Positions 39,340 through 51,210 of a DNA stretch of 64,000 bases are shown here, piece by piece (within the stretch, counting starts at the first letter, position 1; each line of letters opens with the position of its first letter). The stretch is taken from assembly GCF_041296385.1 (NCBI RefSeq), contig NC_091016.1, positions 19,877,497 through 19,941,496 on the forward strand, given 5' to 3'. The notes below the pieces were generated by a model. That model did no database searches. It was not told the origin of the DNA and saw nothing but the letters and a program-made list of their open reading frames with translations. Position numbers and translations under genes: made by a program. Source of the stretch: Aphelocoma coerulescens. Lineage: Eukaryota > Chordata > Aves > Passeriformes > Corvidae.

Positions 39340-39356
39340 CATACCTGTGGCGTTTG
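39340..39356 (-). other. SPDYA: Probable donor site of a non-coding SPDYA 5' exon
   Basis: Minus-strand CGCCACAG|GTATGTTTTC is a good 5' splice site between the CpG island and the coding-exon acceptor near 38826. The upstream boundary of the exon is not visible. Confidence 0.4.
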
Positions 39357-39499
39357 TAACCGCAAAATTTAAAGGGGTGCCAAATAGAGAGTGAGGAAGG
39401 GTATTTTTTGGCGGGATTAAATGTATTTACGTCTTCAGTAGGTCTCTCCGCAGGGGGCTGTTTGAGGCTGGCTCACAGCAGCCTACCTGGCCCCCCAGC

Positions 39500-39830
39500 T
39501 CTTAGGTGGCTGCCGCACAAACACGAAAGGCCCCTCAGGCGTGGCTGTGATTTTGGCTCCCAGCGGCAAAGCCCAAAGCCGCCCGTGCCCGCCCCCTCCC
39601 GCCTCCCTCAGCGGCCTCCCCCTCACGCCGCCACACCTCGAGTGGCGCCTCTCGCAGCCAATCGGCGTGCGCGGCGCAGCCGCCCCAGCCAATCGGGCGG
39701 CGGGGAGCTCTCTTCTCCCGCCCCTTCGTTGCCGCCCAGGGCGCGGTAGCCAATGGGAGCGGGGCGCGGCGGGCCCCGGGCATGGCGGCGGCGGATCCCC
39801 TGTCCCCTCTCCCCTGTCCCCTGTCCTCAT
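39500..39830. promoter_or_regulatory. CpG-island promoter of SPDYA with three CCAAT boxes
   Basis: GC-rich block about 0.7-1 kb upstream of the first SPDYA coding exon. Three same-strand CCAAT motifs lie at 39658-39662, 39689-39693 and 39750-39754, all within 100 bp. There is no TATA box. CCAAT boxes (NF-Y) act in either orientation, so divergent transcription to the right is possible. SPDYA is the only coding gene I can attach to it. Confidence 0.65.
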
Positions 39831-39920
39831 ATCGAGCCAGTCTCAAGCCTGCCTTGGGTCTCTCAGCTGCCCAACAGCATTACAAAGCCTTGCTTCCTTC
39901 CTTCCTTGGCTTTTTACAAG

Positions 39921-40200
39921 AGGATGTAGTGACAGGATAAGTGGGAAGGGATCCAACTTGAGAATAGGCTTAAGTTAGATATTAGGCAGAAATTCTTTAC
40001 TGTGCGGGTGGTGAGGCACTGGCACTGGTCGCCCGGAGAAGCTGTGGCTGCCACATCTCTGGAAGTGTTGAAGGCCAGGTTGGATGGAGCTCTAAGCAAG
40101 CTGGTCTAGTGGGAGGTGTCCCTCCTTGCCCATGGCCGGGGTTGGAACGAGATGATCTTTAAGGTCCCTTCAAACCCAAACCATTCTATGATTCTATGAT
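39921..40200 (+). mobile_element. CR1 LINE 3' end with (ATTCTATG)n tail
   Basis: Clear CR1 3' sequence: TAGATATTAGGCAGAAATTC, TTTACTGTGCGGGTGGTGAG, GAGAAGCTGTGGCTGCCACA, GGTCTAGTGGGAGGTGTCCC and CCATTCTATGATTCTATGAT. About 280 bp, 5'-truncated. It lies just beyond the SPDYA CpG island. Confidence 0.93.
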
Positions 40201-42610
40201 TAAAACATCTCCCCAGGATGATAAACATCTCCCCAGGAGACATAGGACAAAGGAGAAGGGATACCTGACTCTAAAAATCATTACACACAAAGGTGCAGGA
40301 TACCCTGCTGCTACCTTTCCACAGAGGCAATTAATGCAGGTAGTAGTATGCAATTAGTCTAAGGCAGTCTATTGAAATGTAATAACAAGAATGAAAAAAA
40401 AAATCCCTTTGCTAATAAGATTCAGTGGGAAATCTTACTGTTGCCTTTTCTTATAAGAAAAGCTCTTTATAAGAGCTAAAGGTTTACCCTAGGAAGATGG
40501 CAAGACACATTCATTTTCATTGTTTCCCCCTGTGCAGGTCCATTAAAGTGTAACTGGCCTCATTTGTCATGGTAATGAGAAGTTACACCTTCCTCATCTT
40601 TTATTAATAATTTGCTAGATTATTTAGGTGCTCTGAGTCAGTGGGCATATTCAGGGAAATATGACGCCAATTTTCTGATCAGGGAGAGATAAAAACATAA
40701 CAAGTGGTAAATGTATCAACTAACAACATCTCTGTATGGAACAGGCTGAAATCAGAAAACTTGGCAGCAGGGTGGAGATAATACCAAACACATCAGCAGG
40801 GCAAAAGTCTGTTTCTTTGAGGTTCTCTCTTCTTGGACACATATTCACAGTGAGTTACCCTGCATTAATTGTTCTCTTTTTTTGTATATTACTTTTCATC
40901 TGAAGAATTCAACACTCATCATTACTACTGCTCATTTGATAACTGTGAAAAACAGAGGAAGGGCAGGTTACAGGAACTTCCACATAACCATCTAAATCTT
41001 TAAGACCAGGAAAAAAAATTCTTTTTTTTCCCTATTGCAAAACATGAAGCTGCAATAATTGTGACATGCGTGCTTCCTTATTCTTTACACCTTTACATCA
41101 ATATAAAAAGTGACTTACAATGTCGATCGTTACTCACACAGAGCTTCCTGTAGGTCTCCCCCTTCTAAAATCATTTTTGGGCTGGTGTTTCTACAACAAA
41201 GTATTAAAAGATTTTTTTTTTTCACTCAAAAATCTGTCACAATCAAGTTATTGAACAGGTATTGTGACTCTTCCCCCCGTGTGCTGTCCCCAACCTGCCA
41301 GGACTCAGGTCTCTGCTCTGATTCAGACCTGTTACATAATGTTGGATAAGACTCTTGAGGAAACTGAACTTGTGAGAAAGCTGTGAGGATGTCTGCAACT
41401 CTACCTTTCTTTCCTTGCAGCTCTCTGCAGCCTGAGGTAGGATTGAGATGGGGATGACTCAAGGATTCAACTTAGAAACATTATGGAAAAACATCAACAT
41501 GGGAAGGTTGATGCCTGAACCCAGTGACAATAAGGAAACAGAACTTCACCTGGCTCTAAGCCCTCTCCATGAGATAGTGGAATTAACTGGTTCTCAACTT
41601 TGCTTTTTATTAACTGCAATTTTCAGAAGGTTGTTGAACAATTCATCCAAGAATATCGGGAAGAATGTAGCTTTTGGACTTCCAAGTCGCTCGCTGGACA
41701 TCAGGGAGCGCTGTTTCACCACCAGCGGTTTGAACCGAGACAATGCAACATTTGTCCAGCATAATGCACGGGGCTTCATGTCGTACCTTTTCCCTAACCC
41801 TTCCTGTAGGTGGACATTAAATCGGTTTAGCCATTATTCATCTTTTTATGTAATCACAGTTCGAAATTACATTTTTAATGTACAAATTTATACATCATTT
41901 TTGGTTTTTTGTATAAATATGTGTATATAGGTTTTATTTTTATATAAGATTTATATGTGTAAAATTATTAAGACCTGGGCTTGAAAGACCCGGGATTCTT
42001 ACAAAATCTTATTTCTGGAAAAAAAAAAAAGAATTACATATATGCACTGGAACTCCATTATATGAGATATAAAGTCATATAACTATCCAGAATTTGGTCC
42101 CAAAAGGCAGCTGTAGAGCAGTTTATTTCCTTTAAATGGAGAAAGGACTTAATTTTTTTCAGTGAATGAGCTGTTTACAGATAGATTAAGAAGCATCACT
42201 GAAGAAAAACACAGGGATGATATGTTAATAAATTACATTTAGGATATATGTACTTTTTTTTCAGATTTTGATATTTTTGAGATGCCTTTGGCCTTTGATA
42301 GCCTTTCCAGTGAACTTTTTTTTCGCCTAAGGAAGATAAAATACCATAGGCAAAACACCTGGTATTTCTTTTCAAACAAAGTCATAAGAACCACCATTGA
42401 TTCTTTTAAATACAGATCATTAACCACAATAAAATATGTATTTTTCAGTTATACACTTTTCCTACTTCCTGCAGAGCGTGAAATAGGAAAAAAGTCTCTC
42501 TTCTCTGTAGACATGACTGCTGACCCTGCTGGGGGAACCTGGCCTCTCAATCAAATACATTCTAAATGAAATGCTCATGGATTGAGAGCACCATTCCTAA
42601 AGACCCATAG
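40201..42610. other. Intergenic, AT-rich, one exon-like fragment
   Basis: No gene recognised. Contains a short direct repeat (ACATCTCCCCAGGA twice near 40205-40240) and the exon-like stretch listed separately at 41627-41764. Confidence 0.5.
41627..41764 (+). pseudogene. Exon-like orphan fragment, unassigned
   Basis: After an acceptor-like TGCAATTTTCAG, 45 codons read KVVEQFIQEYREECSFWTSK then SLAGHQGALFHHQRF and more, before TAA at 41762-41764. The spacing H-x-G-x4-H-H-x-R-F is faintly like a protein prenyltransferase alpha-subunit repeat, but I cannot name a gene. A longer open frame at 41448-41930 covers it in a different frame. No matching upstream exon with a donor was found. It may be a degenerate exon, a processed-gene relic or chance. 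Confidence 0.25.
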
Positions 42611-43033
42611 TGTTGGGAAATAGAATTATTGGGATCAATAAAAGAACTGTGCAAGCAATAGGCCTGGAAGTTTTAGGCTTGTGTGTGAGAAAACTTTCCA
42701 TGGGAAAGTCCCTGTGTGAAGGATAACAAGCAGGGCTGGGAAAAAAGAGGGAGTCATGAGATGGTCCAGCTGTACTATCTGGGAGTGAACGAGGGAGATA
42801 GACACTGACTTCTTTATGGAAGCTTGCCAATGTAAGTCCAATTACGTAGAAATAGAAATGTGTTTTGATAAGCTTTAAGCCACTTAGGAGTTAACAAGCT
42901 GGTATACTATATAAGTGCCTTTGGACTGCTAATAAATGGAGTTTGCTCTTATCAACCATATTGGTTTGGGCTGTTTCTCTCTCCCTCAGCCGGGGCCCGG
43001 GCTCCTCGTCTCGCTAAGCTTCTAACACCATAG
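42605..43033 (+). mobile_element. Solo LTR of an avian class II-like ERV with 6-bp target-site duplication
   Basis: The LTR spans 42611-43027 (417 bp), starting TGTTGG and ending CTAACA. It is flanked by identical CCATAG copies at 42605-42610 and 43028-43033. It contains a TATATAA box near 42908 and AATAAA near 42931, followed by a GT/C-rich U5. No internal viral sequence remains, so it is a solo LTR left by recombination. A 6-bp duplication is typical of alpha/beta-retrovirus-like elements. Intact ends suggest it is fairly young. Confidence 0.9.
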
Positions 43034-46000
43034 CGAAACTGAAACAAGCATCTAAAAAGCAAACTTTGGACATGAGGTTAATTCTTTCAGAGTAAAGGCT
43101 GTAGCAAGTCACAGGAGTAAATTAAAGTCAAAGAGGAACAGATGAACCACCTGAATCCAGGTTTTTATATGTGGTTTCACCAGAAACCTGTTTTATATGT
43201 GGGAAGAGAGAGTAAGGATTTAAATGAGTTGTGTGAAATAAATTATTAGGGCATCATGGTGCCTGGACTAGGACTAAGCGTAACAGACTGAACATGGCTT
43301 ACCAGTTTGCTGCTGGGGATAGTAAGCAAGGATACTGGAAAGATACCTTGCAGTTAAATCCTTGCTTTTGACAAATGTTACAGTATGATTAAAATTAAAA
43401 ATGGTTCAGTGCCACTTAAGTGTATGTCGCTGATGGATGAATGGGCAGGAAAATTGTTTCCAGTTTTGTTTACTTGAAAAGAACGTCTGAGCACACAGCA
43501 GTGTTTTCTAGTAAGTCCCAAAACAGCTGTAGTTGTTCATAGGTACTGAGAAATTCAGGAGCTAGAAGGAAAAAATTATTTGGAAATTATGCAGTGAACA
43601 AGAAGTGTAGCAAGTAGACTAATAGAGCAACCAGTAAACGAAAGTGGAGGCCACCAGCAAACACAGTGCATGTTTAAACATGCTGCTCCTGCATACTTTG
43701 AAACAGCCAAGCACTCTGCAGCAACAAATCTCCATAAAGTGCCTGGGACATAAGTCTGAACTTGTTCATTCCTACTGTAAATAGACTGATATATCCTGTA
43801 TGAACTTAACTAATTCAAAGCAGACAGGGGAGCTTTTAAGATTGATTTTTAAGGATTGGCACCTGTGTGCTGGTTGTAAATTAAACAAAGGAGTCTTATC
43901 TGAAGAGTTCCAATTTCTCTGTAAAAATAAATAGATGAGATAGACTACATTAAGGCTTCACCATCATGTCACAAAAGATGAATGATATCTCTCAACATCA
44001 GTAAGTCAAAACTAGCCCTGTGTATTTTACATTAAAGGGAAAGGAGATGATCTGCACTGTTTCCCTTTAAGTGTTTTTTGAACCTTCTGATGTCATCCAC
44101 CATATTCTAACTATTTTTGGCCACTGAAGATTGCATTTTGGATTTGCAAGTATTTAATAACCATGGCTATTTGTTACCCAGTTGTGCCCATGCTGTTTCT
44201 TCATGCTGAATTGTGCAAAGAGCCCTAATAAACAGGACTCCTCTCTACCTCCACGGCCCTGGAGCTATTTGTTCCAGATGCCAAGAGCACCAGGCTTCCT
44301 GAGAGGCAGGTGCAGGAACAAGGAGGAGGTGTGCAACCATGCCCAGGGCGCTGCCCATGTCCTGTGCATGTGCAGAGGGACTGGATTGCCTACATTCACA
44401 CTGGGAAATGGGAACTTTCCACCTTTTCCTTTTCTCCTCTTTCCTCTCAGAAACATCTAACAAACCCCAGACTTAGAAAATCTTCCAGGTGAAAATGTAG
44501 CTGAACAAAAAAGTTTCAAGAGTTTGACTTAAGAAATCATTTTTATGAAATGGCATTAGCTAAAATGTGTTTTGTTCCATCTGGCATATAACACAAATGC
44601 TTTGCTTCACTGATGTAATGTATACATACACATTAATACACTAAACTACAAAACATCTAAGGAACCTATTATCCAGGAAATATATCTTATGTTATTATCT
44701 GTGGACATCAAAAGTAGAAAAACATTGGTGCTTTCAAAATAACATCCTAATTCTTTTCCTGAAGGCAAGCTTCTGAAATAATAGCTGTTTGAGTGGCTAA
44801 AGAATAGGTGGGAGCCTTCAAACTTTTAGCTAGCTGGCTTATGATTCTATAACAGGGAAAAATGTGTAAATTTCACCAAAACTTTCTCATCTTTGTTTTC
44901 CAGTTCCAAAGTTTACTGGTCACATAATTCGGATCACAAGCTCTTTCAAACACAGAGTCTATTTATTCTCTGTTTTTATACTATTGAACACAATTGAATC
45001 TTTGTCCATGACCACAGCTCCTATAATATGAAACAATAGTGGTAATTAAGACAGGATGCTTTTTCTGTTGTCAAGAGCTGTATTTGCATGGCATAGCATT
45101 CAAAAGACTCACCCCATGAAAGGATTAATCAAAAGTAGTGTAGCTGTAATTTCTGAAGCAAGAGGAAATTGTTTTCATATGCAAATAATTTGGCTCCCAT
45201 GCTCTCATACTGCTAAGAAAGGAGCAGTGTCAAGTTCAGTAGTGGGAAGGCAGAACTTCAAGGACAGCCCTTGAGAAACTAAAACCAGACAAGTTCAAAT
45301 ATGACCTGGAAAAAATCCAGGATTTACTTTTTTTAACTTCCATCCAATGGTCCAGGCTCCACACAGTTAAATTAGAATTGCCACAGTTTGTTAAACATTG
45401 AATGCCCCTCCCAAGAAGCAATGGGGTCTATAATTACACCACAACAGGTCAAAAAGCTTTCTTGTTTCTCCAAGTTCAGTAATCACAAGCTGTAAAAGTT
45501 CTCTCACTCAGAGGTTGTAGCAATAAAATGACTAGTACAAGGGCTGTAAATTAAAGTGCAAAGAGAAACAGATGAACTTTGGTAATAGCTATTGCTAACT
45601 GAAAAAATAAGGGAAACTCATGAACTGTGGAAACAGTCACAACACAAAAGCAATTTATTTCAGCAAGGGACAAAGAAAGCAAAACGCTGATGGCACGCCC
45701 AACTCTTTTAACCCCACTCCCTGCTGTCCGTTGTGTTTGTGGGATAAGATTTTTCTGCCCAGCTCATGGGTGTATTTATTCACCTTTGCTTGGGGTATGA
45801 CTACGCACACAAATTAGAGTGAGGCAAGAGTGGGTGGGGATTTACAGCATGTTAACTGCTCCCTGGAAACTGCCTGTGTGCAGGCTGTGACCCTGTTTTC
45901 GTTGAGGAATACATGGCTTCTGCTCGCTACCAGGTACAGCCGTGTCCCTGGGTGTTACTGGGGGTTACCTGACAAACTGTAAATCCACACCGTCACTAGG

Positions 46001-49000
46001 CCCCCAAGCAACCTGTACAAGTCCAGCACAAGCAAATTCAACGGCAGGTTTTATGACAGAAGTACTCAATGTGCCTTCTGATAACACCACACTGAGAGAC
46101 AGGACAACTCTCTGTCTGTATAACCATCTGCTTCAGTTCTGCCTACAGCCCCGAGATGTCACGAGATAAGGCATGTTAAAAACTACTTAGGACTCTCTCA
46201 AACAGTTTTCAACAAGTGTTTTGACAAAGTTCCATCTGTATCTTCTTTCACAGAGAATGGCTAAAAGAGGGGGGAAAAATAAAGTATCTTAGATGCCAAA
46301 AGTGAAACAATTTAAATGTAAACAGTTTCTTTTACTACAGCTTGTGATCTCGTGTTTTCCTCTGAGCCCTTTCCAAACCCTAGAAACCTGAGGGATTGGG
46401 CACAGTATGAAATTAGGTTTGCCTTGCTGCTGTGCAGTAGTCTGGATGAGAAGTTATTACGGTTTTTACATCTAATGCTATTTATTTTAAGCAGTGTTGA
46501 ATGCTGACAATAGATGTTCTAAAAATGCTGTCAGTATTAGAGCCATGGAAATGCATTTTCAGGTACATAAAGATGAGGGTGACAAACCTGTTACTGGCCC
46601 CACCCTCTGGAGTTAGGACTAAGCCCTGGCAGAGAGGTGAGGATGCCACAACATATCAGACAGGTTGGTTTCTATAATCCTCAGAGACACAAATAGAACA
46701 TACATTAATTGCATGAGCATTTCTCTCCCGTGGCTACACCCTGTCTAGTTTTATGAATCTCTGAACCAACAGCCCTGTACCTCTTAGCAGCTACTCTTAC
46801 TTTCAAAGTAACCTGATAGAGACCCAAGCTGTGGGCTTCTGAAGCTTTATGAGAGTTGCCACTGCCTCTGAACTAATTTCCATCCTCAGTGTGCATAACA
46901 CACAAGCACTGTGTTATTATTAAAAAAAAGACATGATCTAGAAACAGGTGAAAAAGACCCAAACATGTAAAAGAGCCTTTTTGGGGGGTTTTTTACAGTG
47001 TTTCGAAGCAGTTAGACAGTCTAGCAGAAAGACATGAATGCTTGTTTATTTTCTTATTGGCTCTATGCTTGACTACCTCCATATGGCCAAAACTTTTAAG
47101 TTGTCCAGGACTCCAAATGTTCTCATTATTCAAATCAGTGTAACAAGACTTACCTGTTTCCTCGTGGTTTTCAAACAGGCAGGAAAAATAAGAGATACAG
47201 AAGCACCAGTTTTATTACAGTCCTTTGAGCAGCAGCATGGGTGGATTTGTGACAACATGGAATCTTCAGAAACACATCATGGACAAGGTACTGTACATAA
47301 TTCCTCAATATTGTCCTCTTCCTACAGTTTTTTCAAGGTTTCATTCTATGCAGATGATGAAATCTGACAAAAAAAGTTGAATACAAACATTCTGAAGCTG
47401 TCCTACTATAAAGTTCCTGAGCAAGTCTATAATATAATGATATATGTAGCAATGTCTGCTGTCCAAAATACCTGTTGGCACTTTTGAGCATCAGTGTTTC
47501 TGGTTGTTTCTATCTTTATCAGCCATAACCAGTTAAAAGCCATAATGAATTTTCAAAAGTTGTTAATTGTGTTGGAAAAAGATTAATAAGACTATGTTTC
47601 ACAATTTGGTATCATACATGACCTATTTTCTAGGGATGAGACTTTGGTTATCTTCAGGAGGGTACACCCAAAACCAATCAGGTTTGCAGCTTCTGAAGAA
47701 TCTCAGTTAGACCGAGATTGCCAAATACCCCAGTGGCATTGATCACGCTCTCTCCACTCATCTCTCTGATCTGCTGACCACAGTCCATGTCACAGCCCCA
47801 CCTTGAATCGTTTCCTGATACTTCAGGAGTGACTCATACATCCTTGCGACTTTCCCTGAAAGCAGATTCTGTCCCTTTTCTGTGCCTGGGGAGTTTCACA
47901 AAACCCACTTACCTAATTTCTAATGAATACCTGAAAATGACCTTACATCATATCCTAGTATCACACTAATTCTTACTGACTTCAGGAAGAGCTGGATTTA
48001 TCTCCTTGGATCTGATTCACAGTTCACTCGAATCAATAGAAAAATCTCCCACTGAAGTCAATGGCTCTTGAGTATTTCAGTGAACTAATACTTTATTCTC
48101 CAAACAGATCTGGATCAGACGTAAATTAGGGAGCAAAAGTTGAAAAATACAGATCACATGAGTTTTCCTAATCTAAGTTTACATACTTCATGTATGTAGA
48201 GTTTGGTGACCAAAACTTTTTTCTTTTTGCTATATAGTAGAGCCAGTAATGTGCTCATAGCATTGAAATTATAATTTGTCTGAGCTGCAATTATGCTTTA
48301 ATAAGAGTAAACCACAATTAGCCTACACTGCACTGCCTAATCAGCAGTCAGCTATTTGATAAGAGGAGGTATCTCCAACAGTTGATAAAATTATCCTGTT
48401 TATAACCAATATGCAAGGCCTTACCTTTAGAGCTGTGTGCTGAGGAAAGTTTATATAGAATAGCCATTGAATATGGTCATGTATTTCGGCACAAAGAGGT
48501 ACAAGCACCACAAAAGGTACAAAAAAGACACTGCCTCCCAACCCCCCAGACACCAAGGTACCTGTGTAATAAACTTCAACAGTCAGGCTCTTGTATCTGT
48601 TTAGTCTCATGTCTGCTCCACTGGCTTTGATTCTACCAAGAAGCTGCCCTCAAAATAACCGGGAAAGAGGGTAAGTTTAACACTGCTGGGAATGGTCCTC
48701 ATTTCCATTGCCTTGCTGGTGGATGGGATCATGTAGAGCAACTCTCCTTCAAAAATACTGAGCAATGCTTAAACCATAATTTCTTCACATTTGGAAATCT
48801 AGCGAGACCACAGGTAGTGAGGTCCTTATTCGTTCCTGCAAACGGGAGGCAAATTAAATGCTACACTACAAAAAGCAGCATGATGCACCTATGTTTGCAG
48901 CAGAGTTACCTTATCACTTTCTGCTGGTGCTAACTCACATTACACAATGTGTAACAACACAACAGTGCCAAAACACACTGTGAGAGGCTCTAGGCCACAC

Positions 49001-50430
49001 AAATACCCTAAAACCATTCAGCCCCTAGATACCAAAGGTTATGGCTATTTTTTGACAACAAAGATACCTATGTGGTATTTGAAGGTGGTTGTAGAAGCAG
49101 GGCTACTTTCAGTATTAGCCACCCCAAGATTTCAAGACTGCTTGGATTTGTAAAACTAGGCACAGAGTTTTACCTATACAAAACAAGGATCAGGAGAAGA
49201 AAGAGGACTAGGTGTACCGAGCCTGTTCTGTTTTTCTACATTTACGTATTTTAAAAAATAAATAAAATAAAGGCAAAAGTCCATCATAAAATTTATTAGT
49301 CCTTATTATCAAGGCTTACATAGGTCAGCTTAGCAATTTGATAATGACAAGATAGCTCTTCTCATTTTGAACAAACCTGTACACTAACATGAAATAAGAG
49401 GCTCATAGTAAGGCAGGTGTTTCTGGCTTATGATCCTACTCATCTTTCTGGATAATGCCATCACTTGACGAAAGAGATGCGAGAAGTCCATATTTGAGAC
49501 TTTAGTCTTCCCAAGTTTTCATATTGCTAGGTGAAGCTTTCATTTTGAATCTTTGACAAGTGTATCAGAAGAATACACTTATCAATCAGAAACCATGCAA
49601 AACCACAAGAATCAAGATAAATGCTGCAAAACTCTGATTCAGGCTGTACCAAGAGCAAATCCAAAGAGCTGTCCCTTTAACTCGGACCCATCTGAGACAG
49701 CAGCAGGGCACTGGAGACAAAAACATACAAAACCAGGTACAACACAAACACAGCTGCGCACAGAGACAAAACCACCAAGGTAGTTCACCAGCACTTTCGC
49801 TTTGAACATGCAAAGTTTTCAAACAGTTTCACTTACTGAGGTCTGCATGTGCAGAAGCAGAAACATGTTTTTGTTGTACAGTGAACTGGTGAGAGGAAGC
49901 TTCAAGTCTTTGAGCAGAATGTCATTCTGGTTTCATCCTGTACTAAAATAACTTGTTTTTCTAGGGTGCTAGTATATCTTTAGAAAGATCTATGCATATT
50001 TTTTAACTGAATAAATAAACTCAAGGTTCATAAAGCATTTCCAGTGTACCATACCTATCATTTGTCTTCCATTTTGGCATTGCTTTCACACTTTGGAAAG
50101 CCATCTTAAAGCCTGCAGCCAGCTTTCCCGTGTTTCCTCCTCGGCAAACTGGCGGAGCTCTGGCACTACCTCCCATTTTGGAGGATCCCACAAAGCTGCG
50201 CTGCTCAGAGACAAAGCACTCAGGACTACTTTTTCCTGAGCGAGGAAATGAGGATACTGCAGCACCACGAGTGAATCTTCAGAGCAACCTTGAGGTAGAG
50301 ATTTCTACTGTGTATTCTAGAAAGGAATCAAAACCGAAAATAAAAGTAAAACACATAACCAGTAGAGATCCTTACAAAAGCGTTCATTCTATACAGATAA
50401 GCGTTCTGCTTTTTAATTTACTGAGGAATT
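43034..50430. other. Intergenic, no recognisable gene
   Basis: About 7.4 kb of AT-rich unique-looking sequence. Open frames are short, have no recognisable domains, and lack splice-bounded extensions. No RNA gene or named repeat was seen. Enhancers of EPCAM could lie here, but nothing in the sequence identifies them. Confidence 0.45.
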
Positions 50431-50499
50431 ATCAGAATTAGCTCACACGGAGTAGCTCACACGGCACCACCGGATACAAAGCTCACTATAAAGTGCCAG

Positions 50500-51210
50500 T
50501 ATTCCCTGCTTGCTCTCAGCCCGCCGAGAGAGGAGTGGAAACACCCCCCACCTGTCCCGAGGGACGAGCCCGGGGCCACCAGGCCAGGCCAGGGACCTCG
50601 GGACCTCCCCGGCGCTCCGAAGGTCAGCGGCGGGCACGGGAAGCCCCGAGCCGGGAGGGATGCGGGCACTGCTCCCCCTGCCCGTATGTCACAGGGCAAA
50701 CACGCCCGGGAGCTCCCGGCGATGACTAACACTTTCCCCTCGACGGCGGGGACGGCTGTCCCCCGGCTTCCCCCACGACGGCCCCAGCCCGCTGCCCCTC
50801 CGCCCGGGCGGGGCGGTTTCACAGCCCCGCTAAAAAGCGGGCACGGCCGCGCCTCGGGACGCCCCTCGCACCGCCGCTCCCCCTCCCCATTCCATAGAAG
50901 AGGCGCTCTTGGGGCCGGGCCGGGAGCGGGTCCCGCCCTGCCCCATCCAGTTTCGCCCAGGTGCGGGGGGAGGAGGGGGCGGCGGTAGTTTAAGAGCGCG
51001 CCCAGCGGGCCCGGGGGAGGAGCCGCCGCCGCTCCCCCCGCGCGTCCCAGGTGTAACCGGAGCCGGGAGGGCGCGGCGCAGCCACCACCACCTGCGGAAC
51101 CTGTTGGGCGGCTCACACCGCTCCGCCGCCGCGCACGCACCGCTCCCTCTCTGCCCGCGTCCCCGAGGACTTTCCCCCGTCCTCTCCGCGCCCTGCCGCC
51201 CGTCCCAGCC
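50500..51210 (+). promoter_or_regulatory. EPCAM: EPCAM CpG-island promoter and 5' UTR
   Basis: Very GC-rich, TATA-less, with GC-box motifs such as GGGCGGGGCGG near 50807 and several CCCCGCCC-type sequences. It continues into EPCAM exon 1 and intron 1. The transcription start cannot be fixed from sequence; the ATG is at 51211. Confidence 0.75.

Noticed and set aside
39783..39932. ORF starting ATGGCGGCGGCG to the right of the SPDYA island
   Set aside because: It passes through a CCTGTCCC-type repeat into a CR1 element, with no donor or domain. It is kept only as a promoter observation.
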